Shown here: piece by piece, positions 44,068 to 53,412 of the stretch
How the letters are laid out: each line of letters begins with the position of its first letter
Position numbering within the stretch: position 1 is the stretch's first letter
Assembly: GCA_946002055.1 (NCBI GenBank)
Contig: CAMFYL010000001.1
Coordinates: 1 to 64,000, forward strand
Direction of reading: 5' to 3'
Length of the DNA stretch: 64,000 bases
Origin: an uncultured Roseburia sp.
GTDB lineage: Bacteria > Bacillota > Clostridia > Lachnospirales > Lachnospiraceae
The notes under the pieces: model-generated
Told to the model about the DNA's origin: nothing
Database searches by the model: none
The model's input: only the letters and a program-made list of their open reading frames with translations
Made by a program: the position numbers and the translations under genes

Positions 44068-46749
44068 TTGAGTACATTTGGAGTGAATGAATTAAGAAGA
44101 AAGTATTTGGAGTTCTTTGAGAGCAAGGACCATTTGGCTATGAAGAGTTTCTCTCTTGTGCCACAAAATGATAACAGTCTGTTGCTTATCAATGCAGGCA
44201 TGGCTCCTCTTAAGCCTTACTTTACCGGACAGGAGATTCCACCCAGAAAGCGTGTAACCACATGCCAGAAGTGTGTGCGTACCGGTGATATTGAGAATGT
44301 AGGTAAGACAGCTCGTCACCTTACATTTTTTGAGATGTTGGGTAACTTCTCTTTTGGTGATTACTTTAAGGAAGAGGCAATCAGCTGGTCCTGGGAGTTT
44401 TTGACAGAAGTGTTAGGTCTTGAGGAAGATCGTCTGTATCCATCCATTTACGGAGAGGACGATGAGGCTTTCGAGATTTGGAATAAGAAGATTGGCATTG
44501 CAGAGGATCGTATTACCCGTTTCTATCGTGACCCTGAGACGGGAGCCTGTGATAATTTCTGGGAGCACGGTGCCGGACCTTGCGGACCATGTTCAGAGAT
44601 ATATTATGACCGTGGGGAGAAATACGGCTGCGGTAGCCCGGATTGTAAGGTTGGCTGTGAGTGCGATCGTTTTATGGAAGTGTGGAACAACGTATTTACC
44701 CAGTTTAACGGAGACGGTAAGGGTGGCTATGAAGAATTAGAAAACAAGAACATCGATACCGGTATGGGACTTGAGCGTCTTGCAGTTGTTATGCAGGATG
44801 TGGATTCTGTTTTTGATATTGATACCATGAAGGCCATTCGTGACCGTATATGTGAACTTTGCGGTAAGGAGTATCACGTAGATGCAATGGATGATATTTC
44901 CATCCGTCTGATTACAGACCACATTCGTTCCGCAACATTTCTTGTATCCGATGGTGTTATGCCATCCAACGAAGGCCGTGGTTATGTACTACGCCGTTTG
45001 ATTCGTCGTGCTGCACATCACGGAAGAATGCTTGGTATTTCTGATATGTTCCTTGCAAACCTTTCTGAGACTGTCATCAACGAGTCAAAAGATGGATATC
45101 CGGAATTAGAAGAGAAGAAGGCATTTATCTTTAAGGTACTCACACAGGAAGAGGAGAAGTTCAATAAGACCATCGATCAGGGTCTTGCCATCTTAGGAGA
45201 TATGATGGATGAGATGAAACAGTCCGGTGCAAAGGAACTCTCCGGAGAGAATACCTTTAAATTATATGACACTTATGGATTCCCGGTAGATTTGACTGCT
45301 GAAATTTTGGAAGAGAAGGGATTTTCCTATGATGAGGCCGGGTTTGCCGCTTGTATGGAAGAACAGCGTCAGAAGGCAAGAGCAGCTCGTAAAGTGACGA
45401 ACTATATGGGAGCAGATGCATCGGTATTCGAGCAGGTAGATGCTGCCATTACCACAGAGTTTGTTGGTTATGACAGATTAGAGGATGCGTCTTCCATTAC
45501 CGTTATCGCTACTGCAAAAGAAGAGGGTGACGAAGTGGTAAGCGAGTTGGCTGCAGAAATTGCAGAAGGTGAAAATGGAACCATCGTTACCGCCAAGACT
45601 CCTTTCTATGCAACCATGGGTGGACAGCAAGGGGATAAGGGTGTCATTGAGACAGCCAATGGCCGTTTTGTAGTGGATGATACCGTCAAGCTTGTAGGTG
45701 GCAAGTATGGCCACGTTGGTCATATGGATCAGGGAATGTTTGCAGTAGGTGATACTGTTACATTAAAGGTTGACGCAGCAAACCGTGCTAAGATTTGTAG
45801 CAATCACTCTGCAACTCACTTGTTGCAGAAGGCGCTTCGTGAGGTTCTTGGTTCACATGTTGAGCAGGCTGGTTCCTCTCAGGATAGTGAGCGAACAAGA
45901 TTTGACTTTTCTCATTTCTCTGCGTTGACTGCTGAGGAATTGCAGCAGGTAGAGGATATGGTAAATGCTAAGATTGCAGAGCATATTGATGTGGATACAC
46001 AGGTTATGACTGTAGATGAGGCGAAGAAGACAGGCGCTATGGCTCTCTTCGGCGAGAAGTACGGTGAGACAGTACGAGTGGTATCTATGGGTGATTTCTC
46101 TAAGGAATTCTGTGGTGGTACACATGTGAAGAATACAGGAGATATTATGGCCTTTAAGATTATTTCCGAGAGTGGTGTGGCTGCCGGTGTGAGACGTATT
46201 GAGGCTCTTACAGGGGAAAATGTACTTGCATACTATGCAAACCTTGAGAAGGAGTTACAGCAGGCAGCTAAGATTGTGAAGGCAACTCCCGCAAACCTTA
46301 CCGAGCGGTTAGAGAAGTTGATGGCTGAGGTGAAGGAGCTCCAGAGTGAAAATGAGTCATTAAAGGCTAAGGCTGCCCAGAGTGCCCTTGGTGATGTTAT
46401 GGATGCAGTGGTAGAGATTAAGGGAGTGAAACTCTTGGCTACTTCTGTGGATGATGTGGATATGAATGGTCTTCGTGATTTGGGAGATGATTTGAAGAGT
46501 AAATTGGGCGAGGGTGTTGTTGTTCTTGCCTCTGCAAAGGATGGCAAGGTAAATCTTGTTGCTATGGCAACAGATGAAGCTATGAAATCCGGTGCCCATG
46601 CAGGTAATTTGATCAAAGCCATTGCAGGCCTTGTTGGCGGTGGCGGCGGCGGCCGTCCAAATATGGCACAGGCCGGTGGTAAGAATCCGGCTGGCATTTC
46701 AGATGCCATTGCAGCTGTTGCCGGTGCTTTGGAGAGCCAGTTGTCATAA
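44068..46749 (+). CDS. alaS: Alanyl-tRNA synthetase
   Basis: 893 aa. It charges tRNA-Ala. The class II catalytic core is N-terminal (PRKRVTTCQKCVRTGDIENVG, FFEMLGNFSFGDYF). The editing domain follows, with NHSATHLLQKAL and CGGTH zinc ligands, then a coiled coil (about 720-770) and a glycine-rich DHHA1 C-terminal domain (GLVGGGGGGRPNMAQAGG). I accept the TTG start at 44068 because GGAGGAAGATAA precedes it and the conserved N-terminus begins there. No T-box leader is evident upstream. Confidence 0.97.
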   Translation: MSTFGVNELRRKYLEFFESKDHLAMKSFSLVPQNDNSLLLINAGMAPLKPYFTGQEIPPRKRVTTCQKCVRTGDIENVGKTARHLTFFEMLGNFSFGDYFKEEAISWSWEFLTEVLGLEEDRLYPSIYGEDDEAFEIWNKKIGIAEDRITRFYRDPETGACDNFWEHGAGPCGPCSEIYYDRGEKYGCGSPDCKVGCECDRFMEVWNNVFTQFNGDGKGGYEELENKNIDTGMGLERLAVVMQDVDSVFDIDTMKAIRDRICELCGKEYHVDAMDDISIRLITDHIRSATFLVSDGVMPSNEGRGYVLRRLIRRAAHHGRMLGISDMFLANLSETVINESKDGYPELEEKKAFIFKVLTQEEEKFNKTIDQGLAILGDMMDEMKQSGAKELSGENTFKLYDTYGFPVDLTAEILEEKGFSYDEAGFAACMEEQRQKARAARKVTNYMGADASVFEQVDAAITTEFVGYDRLEDASSITVIATAKEEGDEVVSELAAEIAEGENGTIVTAKTPFYATMGGQQGDKGVIETANGRFVVDDTVKLVGGKYGHVGHMDQGMFAVGDTVTLKVDAANRAKICSNHSATHLLQKALREVLGSHVEQAGSSQDSERTRFDFSHFSALTAEELQQVEDMVNAKIAEHIDVDTQVMTVDEAKKTGAMALFGEKYGETVRVVSMGDFSKEFCGGTHVKNTGDIMAFKIISESGVAAGVRRIEALTGENVLAYYANLEKELQQAAKIVKATPANLTERLEKLMAEVKELQSENESLKAKAAQSALGDVMDAVVEIKGVKLLATSVDDVDMNGLRDLGDDLKSKLGEGVVVLASAKDGKVNLVAMATDEAMKSGAHAGNLIKAIAGLVGGGGGGRPNMAQAGGKNPAGISDAIAAVAGALESQLS

Positions 46750-46776
46750 AATTTTCTATGATTCTGTAGAAAAGAG

Positions 46777-46804
46777 TTGACGACAGAATAAAATGTGCTA
46801 TAAT
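46777..46804 (+). promoter_or_regulatory. SigA promoter of rpsU
   Basis: TTGACG, a 16-nt spacer, then TATAAT, with an ~75-nt leader before the start. Confidence 0.8.
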
Positions 46805-46885
46805 ACTAAGCAGTGCAATGAAATCATTCACCCAATCAGTTGAATATGCACAATACCCAACTGGAGGGAGGTTAGGTGTAAGACT

Positions 46886-47062
46886 ATGTCAAGTGTAACA
46901 GTTAAAGAAAATGAATCTTTAGATAGCGCATTACGTAGATTTAAGCGCAACTGTGCTAAGGCAGGTATCCAGCAGGAGATCCGCAAGAGAGAGCACTATG
47001 AGAAGCCAAGCGTAAAGCGTAAAAAGAAGTCTGAAGCTGCTAGAAAACGCAAGTACAACTAA
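46886..47062 (+). CDS. rpsU: 30S ribosomal protein S21
   Basis: 58 aa, too short for the track. It begins [20 protein letters not shown], with the family motif RREH-like [16 protein letters not shown] and a basic C-terminus ending RKRKYN. S21 binds the 30S subunit near the anti-Shine-Dalgarno region. GGAGGGAGG lies upstream with long spacing. Own promoter and terminator. Confidence 0.97.
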   Translation: MSSVTVKENESLDSALRRFKRNCAKAGIQQEIRKREHYEKPSVKRKKKSEAARKRKYN

Positions 47063-47073
47063 GACGAAATTTG

Positions 47074-47104
47074 AAGAGATGCGATTTATCGCATCTCTTT
47101 TTTT
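47074..47104 (+). terminator. rpsU terminator
   Basis: AAGAGATGCGA-TTTA-TCGCATCTCTT followed by seven T. Confidence 0.95.
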
Positions 47105-47105
47105 G

Positions 47106-47133
47106 TCATAAACAACGTGTCCCTACATATATT
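47106..47133 (+). promoter_or_regulatory. Candidate SigE promoter of spoIIIA operon
   Basis: TCATAAA, a 13-nt spacer, then CATATATT, the same two words as before spoIVA. It begins right after the rpsU terminator T-run. Confidence 0.65.
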
Positions 47134-47138
47134 GAACT

Positions 47139-48089
47139 ATGGCTATGAATCAAAAGGACGAGTTGTTAAAAATATTTCCCCTTCAGTGGCGAGAACTTTT
47201 ACAAGGAATGGACTGGTGTGGGAGGGATTTGGAAGAAATACGTATTCGTGTAGGACAACCGCTACAGTTTGTTTATGGGGGGAGAACTACATATATACAG
47301 ACAGGTGGTGGATTTACAAACCAGTGGGAGCATAGCCTAAGGGTTCAGCCACAGCAGGTGCAGGAGATGATGACATATCTATGTCAGTATTCCCGATATG
47401 CCTATGCAAGGCAAATGAAAAATGGATATCTTACCCTTGATGGGGGGATTCGAGTTGGAGTAGCCGGAGAAGCAATCTGGGACGATCATCAGTTTCTGGG
47501 AGTGGAGCATCCCATGTTTTTGAACATTCGAATTCCAAGGGAGTATCCGGGGTGCGCCAGCTGGGCCATGCCTTATTTGCTGTCAGAAAACAGGGTATAT
47601 CATACTTTGATCCTGGCACCTCCGAGAGGGGGAAAAACAACGCTTTTGCGAGACTTACTTCGTCAAATATCAAATTATGATGACATTGGAAGTGTGGCTA
47701 TTTTAGATGAGAGATTTGAAATAGCTGCTTGTCACAGAGGAATACCTACAAATGATGTGGGAATCCACTCAGATGTGTACTCCGGATACGACAAGGCAGT
47801 TGCATGTATGCAAGCCATACGAACCATGGGGCCCGGAGTGGTTGCTATGGACGAGATTGGCGGACAGGAGGAGGGACAGGTCATATCTTATGCTATGCGC
47901 TGCGGAATCTCTGTGATTGCTACGATGCACGCAGGTTCCGTGAGAGAGTATGAAGAATTGGCAAGTCAAAGCCATATCTACGAAACGTTAAAATTTGAAA
48001 GAATTCTCTGGGTGATGCCGGGGGAAAAAGGAAAACGGCGATATCAGCTTTGGGATGACAGGGGGGAGCTGTTGTGTGTAAATCAATAG
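47139..48089 (+). CDS. spoIIIAA: Stage III sporulation protein AA (ATPase)
   Basis: 316 aa. A secretion-type ATPase that powers the SpoIIIA-SpoIIQ channel between mother cell and forespore. Walker A LAPPRGGKTTLLRDLLRQI, Walker B-like VVAMDEIGGQEE, family N-terminus LEEIRIRVGQP. No Shine-Dalgarno is visible before either ATG (47139, 47145), and the predicted SigE start site falls almost on the ATG. First gene of an eight-gene operon; its end overlaps spoIIIAB by 16 bases. Confidence 0.95.
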   Translation: MAMNQKDELLKIFPLQWRELLQGMDWCGRDLEEIRIRVGQPLQFVYGGRTTYIQTGGGFTNQWEHSLRVQPQQVQEMMTYLCQYSRYAYARQMKNGYLTLDGGIRVGVAGEAIWDDHQFLGVEHPMFLNIRIPREYPGCASWAMPYLLSENRVYHTLILAPPRGGKTTLLRDLLRQISNYDDIGSVAILDERFEIAACHRGIPTNDVGIHSDVYSGYDKAVACMQAIRTMGPGVVAMDEIGGQEEGQVISYAMRCGISVIATMHAGSVREYEELASQSHIYETLKFERILWVMPGEKGKRRYQLWDDRGELLCVNQ

Positions 48090-48589
48090 GGGCACTTGTA
48101 TTCCTTTTGGGAGTAGGGGGGCTGGTGATTCAGCAGTATCTTACCATTCAGGAGCGAAGTCAATTCTTGCAGGAGATGAATCAGTCCTTGCTCCGGTTAC
48201 ATCAGAGCATTTCCAAGAGAAATCTGCCTGTGGGGATTGCGCTTTTAAAGGAGAAGGAAGTGTGCAATGGAGCCTTGGCTTGCTACTATCAGGTGCTCTG
48301 TGAAAAACTACAGGAAAACACATGCGATAAGGTATTCCCACTTTTTTGGCAAGAGGTGACACCAGAGATGGTACAGTATACCAAAGAGGAGGAAAGGCGT
48401 CTGTGGGTGCAGGCACTTTGTTCCTTATTTATGGTGGAAAGCCCTGGGGAGGATTCGGGATTTTTGGCTTACTATGAGGGGTTTTTGAATATGTTAAAAA
48501 GGGATGATAGTACAAAAAAGGAGAGACAAAAGGTGACGGCTTGTACTACGGGACTAGGTCTTCTCACGCTGTTGCTGTTTTTGCTGTAA
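48074..48589 (+). CDS. spoIIIAB: Stage III sporulation protein AB
   Basis: 171 aa with an N-terminal membrane helix (about 5-22), a helical soluble region resembling type II secretion GspF halves, and a C-terminal membrane helix (LLTLLLFLL). It starts at GTG 48074, behind GGGGGGAGCTGTT and inside the spoIIIAA end, as expected for a coupled operon. It is thought to be a membrane platform component of the channel. Confidence 0.92.
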   Translation: MCKSIGALVFLLGVGGLVIQQYLTIQERSQFLQEMNQSLLRLHQSISKRNLPVGIALLKEKEVCNGALACYYQVLCEKLQENTCDKVFPLFWQEVTPEMVQYTKEEERRLWVQALCSLFMVESPGEDSGFLAYYEGFLNMLKRDDSTKKERQKVTACTTGLGLLTLLLFLL

Positions 48590-48594
48590 GAAAT

Positions 48595-48789
48595 ATGCCC
48601 ATAAATCTTTTGTTCAAAATTGCTGCGGTGGGAATCATTGTCACCATATTAAATCAGGTGTTGAAGCATAGCGGAAGGGATGAACAGGCCTTTTTTATCA
48701 GCTTGGGAGGACTTTTGGTGGTGCTCTTTTGGATTGTGCCATATATCACAGATTTGTTTGAGATGATGGAAAAATTATTTGATATGTAG
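48595..48789 (+). CDS. spoIIIAC: Stage III sporulation protein AC
   Basis: 64 aa with two membrane helices separated by KHSGRDEQAFF, matching the normal length of SpoIIIAC. I start at ATG 48595, which gives the family N-terminus INLLFKIAAVGI; the track start adds 18 residues from spoIIIAB's end. It is five bases after the spoIIIAB stop, so probably translationally coupled. Membrane component of the channel. Confidence 0.93.
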   Translation: MPINLLFKIAAVGIIVTILNQVLKHSGRDEQAFFISLGGLLVVLFWIVPYITDLFEMMEKLFDM

Positions 48790-48797
48790 GAGGAGCT

Positions 48798-49181
48798 ATG
48801 GATATTGTAAAAACTGCAGCGGTGGGGATTGGCGCCGTGCTGCTTGCATTAATTTTTAAAACACAGCGACCGGAGTATGCAACCTTGATTCATCTTGCCT
48901 GTTGCGTGGCAATTTTCTTTTGCATTATGTTAAAAATGAAGGAGGTACTTTCCTACATCACCAGGCTCTCTTCCTATATACATATTGATGACACTTATAT
49001 TTCCTCTATTATGAAAATGGTTGGTATTACATACATATCAGAGTTTGCTTCAAATATATGCAAAGACGCAGGCTATAGCAGCGTGGCGGGGCAGATTCAG
49101 GTTTTTGCCAAATTATCTGTGCTGGTGCTTAGCATGCCGGTGCTGCTCACCTTTTTGACTACAGTGGGAGAGTTTCTATGA
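48798..49181 (+). CDS. spoIIIAD: Stage III sporulation protein AD
   Basis: 127 aa with three to four membrane helices. Family motifs FKTQRPEYATLIHL and TYISEFASNICKDAGYSSVAGQI. Strong site TAGGAGGAGCT. It overlaps spoIIIAE by ATGA. Confidence 0.95.
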   Translation: MDIVKTAAVGIGAVLLALIFKTQRPEYATLIHLACCVAIFFCIMLKMKEVLSYITRLSSYIHIDDTYISSIMKMVGITYISEFASNICKDAGYSSVAGQIQVFAKLSVLVLSMPVLLTFLTTVGEFL

Positions 49182-50242
49182 GTGACGGCAGTGAGGTGGA
49201 GGAGCTCCTTGGCTCCATAGATTTTAGTGGTATTGACAAGGCGCTCTCCGGGGTGGAGAGCCTATCCGATATTAGCTTTGGCCAGCTGGTTTGGAAATTG
49301 ATAACAGGACAGGGACAGCCTACAGAGGAATTGGGAAAATGGATTTGGAACATTTTTGCTGCAGAGTGGGAGGCGAATAAGACATATCTTCTGTACATTC
49401 TGCTTTTGGCAGTGGTGTTTTCCCTTCTGAAAAATTTTGCACAGGTGTTTGAAAAGTCCTATGTGTCCAATGTGTGCTTTTTGCTGGTGTACGGTTTGCT
49501 TATGGTGTTGCTGATGAAATCCGTTCTCATCTTAAATGGCGTGGTGGGAAATGCCATTTCGGTGGTGATAGATTTTATGACGGCATTTATTCCGGTGTTT
49601 GCCACAACCGTTGTGGTGTCAAGGGGAAGCGCAACGGCTATGGGATTTTATGAATTGGGATTTTTGGTGGTGTATGTGGTGCAGTGGATATTAAGCTGTG
49701 GCATGATTCCCATGATTCGCATGTATGTGGTGATGGGGCTTTTAAACTATGTGGTGGAGGAGGGAAGATTTTCCAAACTGACGGACCTTTTGGAAAATAT
49801 GATTTCCTGGGCGCTAAAGCTGCTTACCTCCGTGGTGCTTGGAATCAACATTATTAAAAATGCCATTGCACCGGTGGGAGATACCTTTGCCAGACAGACG
49901 CTGCGCAAATCCCTGGCCTTTGTACCGGGCATCGGATCTACACTGACAGCCGTATCCGATATGTTTCTGGCGGCAGGCGATGTGATACGAGGCGGTATCG
50001 GAGCAACGGCTCTGGTGGTTTTGATTGCTATTGTTGTGGTGCCGATGACAAAGGTTGGGGTTATGGTGATTTTTTACCGTGTGCTGGCAGTGTTTGTGGA
50101 ACCTGTGGCGGACAAGCGCATAAGCAATGCCATCTTAATTGCGTCCAAGGGTGGAAGTATGCTTTTTCGCATTCTGTCCACCTGTGTCATCTTGGTGTTT
50201 CTTACCGTGGCTATGACCACGTTGCTGGGAGGTTTGGGATGA
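49178..50242 (+). CDS. spoIIIAE: Stage III sporulation protein AE
   Basis: 354 aa, polytopic with about eight membrane segments. Motif FIPVFATTVVVSRGSATAMGFYEL and the C-terminal FRILSTCVILVF are family marks. It is shorter than the B. subtilis protein at the N-terminus and begins with a soluble acidic stretch in place of an obvious signal sequence. It overlaps both neighbours by four bases. Confidence 0.93.
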   Translation: MSDGSEVEELLGSIDFSGIDKALSGVESLSDISFGQLVWKLITGQGQPTEELGKWIWNIFAAEWEANKTYLLYILLLAVVFSLLKNFAQVFEKSYVSNVCFLLVYGLLMVLLMKSVLILNGVVGNAISVVIDFMTAFIPVFATTVVVSRGSATAMGFYELGFLVVYVVQWILSCGMIPMIRMYVVMGLLNYVVEEGRFSKLTDLLENMISWALKLLTSVVLGINIIKNAIAPVGDTFARQTLRKSLAFVPGIGSTLTAVSDMFLAAGDVIRGGIGATALVVLIAIVVVPMTKVGVMVIFYRVLAVFVEPVADKRISNAILIASKGGSMLFRILSTCVILVFLTVAMTTLLGGLG

Positions 50243-50547
50243 GTGCAATCGTAGAGTGGGTGAAAGAGTATGTAAGTCTGTTTTTGGCATTTACATTAGT
50301 TCTCTATGTGATTCCCTCCAATGAATACAGGGGTTACCTTCGCTTTTTTCTGGAAATGGTGTTGGTTTTGTTTTGCCTGCGGCCGTTGCTGGAAACCACC
50401 CATTTGAATTTACAGGAACAGTGGGAGGATACCTATCATTCCTTGTATGAGGAAATGGAAAAGCGAGAGGAAGAGGCAATGGAAATGGTATTTTTAGATG
50501 ATGGATACATAAAGGCCTTGCTTGAACACAGTGAGGAGGAGCAGTGA
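50239..50547 (+). CDS. spoIIIAF: Stage III sporulation protein AF, short form
   Basis: 102 aa. Two N-terminal membrane helices (about 13-50) hold the family pattern IPSNEYRGYLRFFLEMVLVLFCLRPLL. The following region is only about 50 residues, a helical acidic stretch, whereas B. subtilis SpoIIIAF is about twice as long and carries a C-terminal ring domain. The reading frame is clean and overlaps spoIIIAG, so this is a natural short form, not a frameshift that I can see. Confidence 0.88.
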   Translation: MSAIVEWVKEYVSLFLAFTLVLYVIPSNEYRGYLRFFLEMVLVLFCLRPLLETTHLNLQEQWEDTYHSLYEEMEKREEEAMEMVFLDDGYIKALLEHSEEEQ

Positions 50548-51095
50548 TGAAAAAATATCTTATGCTATTCCGGAAAATGAACAAGCAAAAATGGATTGTT
50601 TGTATATTGCTTGGCATACTGTTGCTGGTGATTGCCATTCCGGTAGAACCCAAGTCGGAAAATGACAGGCAAAACGATTCCGAGAATGAGGAGAAGCAGG
50701 AAATCACCTCCGGTGTATATGAAAAACAATTGGAAGGCCGGCTGGAGAATATCATTGGACAAATGGAGGGAGTGGGAAAGGTACAAGTCATGATTACCTT
50801 GGAAGATGAAGGGGAGAGTGTTGTGGCTCAGGATGTCAACCGCAAGACAGATTGCACAGAGCAGCAGGAGGAAGTGAGGCGGGAGACTTCTATGGAAGAA
50901 AGTACGGTGTTCTCCGGTGAAACTCCATATGAGACGAAGGTGAAAGCCCCAAAGATACAAGGTGTTCTCATTGTGGCCCAAGGGGCTGGTGGCAGTGAGA
51001 CAAAGGTAAAAATCTATGAGGCAGTACAGGCATTATTTGGAATTGAGGCTCATAAGATATCAATAGTAGAAATGGGAACACAGGAGGGATCATGA
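50544..51095 (+). CDS. spoIIIAG: Stage III sporulation protein AG
   Basis: 183 aa. One membrane helix (about 17-33), then a soluble domain with the ring-building motif YEKQLEGRLENIIGQMEGVGKV and MITLEDEGESVVAQD. C-terminal PKIQGVLIVAQGAGGSETK is diagnostic. SpoIIIAG forms a large ring in the intermembrane space of sporulating cells. Overlaps both neighbours. Confidence 0.95.
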   Translation: MMKKYLMLFRKMNKQKWIVCILLGILLLVIAIPVEPKSENDRQNDSENEEKQEITSGVYEKQLEGRLENIIGQMEGVGKVQVMITLEDEGESVVAQDVNRKTDCTEQQEEVRRETSMEESTVFSGETPYETKVKAPKIQGVLIVAQGAGGSETKVKIYEAVQALFGIEAHKISIVEMGTQEGS

Positions 51096-51685
51096 AGCGT
51101 ATTTTTCGCAAAAACCAATTGGTGGTCACTGCCCTGGCGTTGTTAATTGCTGTGGCGGGATATTTCAATTATACATATGATGCCGATGAGCATGAAATAG
51201 CAACGATGGCAGAAAAGAGCAATCAAAAGACAAAAGAGACCAAGGAGAAAAAGGAAAAGAAAACAGCACAGGTAGACGATAATATGGGAGATGAGTCGGC
51301 AGGGGAGACGGTGCTTACAGAAAGCGATAGCATTGCCATCAGCAAAGCCGCCTCTCTTAAGATGGATCGGGAACAGACAAGAGCGGCAGGAAAGGCAACC
51401 CTTCTTGATGTGGTCAATAACAAAGAACTCACAGAGCAGGAACGAAAAAGCGCGGTAGATGAGCTGGCAAAGATGACCGATATTACAGAGCGGGAATCAG
51501 CCTGTGAAATGATGCTTCAATCCAAGGGATTTGAGGAGGCAATTGTGAGCATTTCCGCTGACGGAGCGGACGTGATTGTAAATAAAAAGGAAGTAACCGA
51601 TGCGGAGCGAGCCCAGATTGAAGATGTGATTAATCGAAAGGGTGGCGTGGCTCCGGACCACATTGTTATCTCCACTATGAATTGA
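51092..51685 (+). CDS. spoIIIAH: Stage III sporulation protein AH
   Basis: 197 aa. Membrane helix at 9-26, a charged linker (about 45-75), then a YscJ/FliF-like domain with REQTRAAGKATLLDVVNN and CEMMLQSKGFEEAIVSI. It binds SpoIIQ from the mother-cell side. Last gene of the operon. It is followed by about 95 bp without a clear terminator before prfC. Confidence 0.95.
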   Translation: MKRIFRKNQLVVTALALLIAVAGYFNYTYDADEHEIATMAEKSNQKTKETKEKKEKKTAQVDDNMGDESAGETVLTESDSIAISKAASLKMDREQTRAAGKATLLDVVNNKELTEQERKSAVDELAKMTDITERESACEMMLQSKGFEEAIVSISADGADVIVNKKEVTDAERAQIEDVINRKGGVAPDHIVISTMN

Positions 51686-51780
51686 TTAGAAATAAGGACT
51701 TCATCTTGACAAGCACTTCCTGTGTGGGCTAAACTGTACGGGGCAGTCTGTCAGGCTGCCTCATATAGGAGGAATTTAGC

Positions 51781-53370
51781 GTGTCAAACTTACAGAAAGA
51801 AATAGAAAAAAGAAGAACATTTGCCATCATCTCCCATCCGGATGCAGGTAAGACAACTCTTACAGAGAAGTTTTTGCTTTATGGTGGAGCAATTAATCTG
51901 GCAGGCTCTGTAAAGGGAAAGGCAACTGCCCGTCATGCAGTGTCTGACTGGATGGAAATTGAGAAGGAGAGAGGTATTTCTGTCACTTCTTCCGTGTTGC
52001 AGTTTCATTATGATGATTATTGTATCAATATATTGGATACGCCGGGGCATCAGGACTTCTCGGAGGACACCTATCGTACCCTGATGGCGGCGGATTCTGC
52101 CGTGATGGTAATCGATGCATCCAAGGGTGTTGAGGCGCAGACCAGAAAGCTGTTTAAGGTTTGCGTGATGCGTCATATCCCTATTTTTACATTCATTAAC
52201 AAGATGGATCGCGATGCCAATGACACCTTTGAACTTTTGGATGATATTGAGAAAGAACTGGGAATTGCCACTTGTCCCATTAACTGGCCCATTGGCTCCG
52301 GTAAAAACTTCCAGGGTGTGTATGACAGAAATACAAAGAAGGTTCGCACCTTTGCTGACACCTTAAAGGGAACAAAGGAAGGTACGGAGAAGATTATTGA
52401 CATTGACGATGATGCTTTGGTGGATGAAATTGGACAGGAATACAAGGACACTTTGTTAGAGGAGATTGAACTCTTGGATGGAGCCAGTGCAGAGTTTGAT
52501 ATGGAACTGGTTTCAAAGGGAGAACTGTCGCCGGTATTTTTTGGTTCCGCTCTTACCAACTTTGGCGTTGAGACCTTCTTGCAACACTTTTTGCAGATGA
52601 CCACATCTCCGTTGCCACGACAGTCAGATGCGGGTGAAATTAATCCGTTTTCCCCTGACTTCTCGGCATTTGTATTCAAAATTCAGGCAAACATGAATAA
52701 AGCCCACAGAGACCGTGTGGCGTTTATGCGCATTTGTTCCGGTGAGTTTGATGCAGGTATGGAAGTGTTCCATGTACAGGGAAATAGAACCATGAAGCTT
52801 TCACAGCCACAGCAGCTGATGGCACAGGAGAGAAAAATTGTGGACAAGGCATATGCCGGTGATATTATCGGTGTATTTGACCCGGGTGTATTTTCTATTG
52901 GAGATACCATTGTAGGAGGAAAAGACAAGTTTGCCTTTGAAGGAATTCCTACCTTTGCCCCGGAGCATTTTGCAAGGGTTCGCCAGGTGGATACCATGAA
53001 GCGTAAGCAGTTTATGAAGGGTATTACCCAGATTGCCCAAGAGGGTGCCATCCAGATTTTCCAGGAGTACAACACGGGTATGGAAGAGATCATTGTGGGC
53101 GTTGTTGGCGTGCTGCAATTTGATGTGTTGAAATATCGATTGAATAACGAATACAACGTGGAAATTGTGATGGAGAATTTGCCATATGAGCATATTCGCT
53201 GGATTGAAAATAAGGATATTGATCTTGATAAGATATCGGGAACCTCTGATATGAAGAAAATCAAAGACCTGAAGGATCGACCACTGTTACTCTTTGTTAA
53301 TAGTTGGAGCGTAGGTATGACCTTGGATAGAAATGAGGGCTTGATTTTATCTGAGTTTGGTCGCAGCTAA
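51781..53370 (+). CDS. prfC: Peptide chain release factor 3
   Basis: 529 aa. A translational GTPase that recycles RF1/RF2. G1 SHPDAGKTTLTEK, switch II DTPGHQDFSEDTYR, G4 FINKMDRDA, and the RF3-specific RHAVSDWMEIEKERGISVTSSVLQF region (residues 56-80). Start is GTG 51781, behind AGGAGGAATTTAGC. It has its own terminator, inside which the downstream promoter begins. Confidence 0.96.
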   Translation: MSNLQKEIEKRRTFAIISHPDAGKTTLTEKFLLYGGAINLAGSVKGKATARHAVSDWMEIEKERGISVTSSVLQFHYDDYCINILDTPGHQDFSEDTYRTLMAADSAVMVIDASKGVEAQTRKLFKVCVMRHIPIFTFINKMDRDANDTFELLDDIEKELGIATCPINWPIGSGKNFQGVYDRNTKKVRTFADTLKGTKEGTEKIIDIDDDALVDEIGQEYKDTLLEEIELLDGASAEFDMELVSKGELSPVFFGSALTNFGVETFLQHFLQMTTSPLPRQSDAGEINPFSPDFSAFVFKIQANMNKAHRDRVAFMRICSGEFDAGMEVFHVQGNRTMKLSQPQQLMAQERKIVDKAYAGDIIGVFDPGVFSIGDTIVGGKDKFAFEGIPTFAPEHFARVRQVDTMKRKQFMKGITQIAQEGAIQIFQEYNTGMEEIIVGVVGVLQFDVLKYRLNNEYNVEIVMENLPYEHIRWIENKDIDLDKISGTSDMKKIKDLKDRPLLLFVNSWSVGMTLDRNEGLILSEFGRS

Positions 53371-53383
53371 GATAGGCTTTTTC

Positions 53384-53411
53384 TTGACAATGCAAACAGG
53401 TGACGTATAAT
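53384..53411 (+). promoter_or_regulatory. SigA promoter inside prfC-recA junction
   Basis: TTGACA, a 16-nt spacer, then TATAAT. The predicted start (about 53418) falls within the 5' arm of the prfC terminator. Confidence 0.75.
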
Positions 53412-53412
53412 G

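Noticed and set aside
46233-46709. 158-aa minus-strand ORF opposite the alaS 3' end
   Set aside because: It is the antisense of the Gly/Ala-rich C-terminal domain, rich in Pro/Ser from codon mirroring, with no upstream signals.
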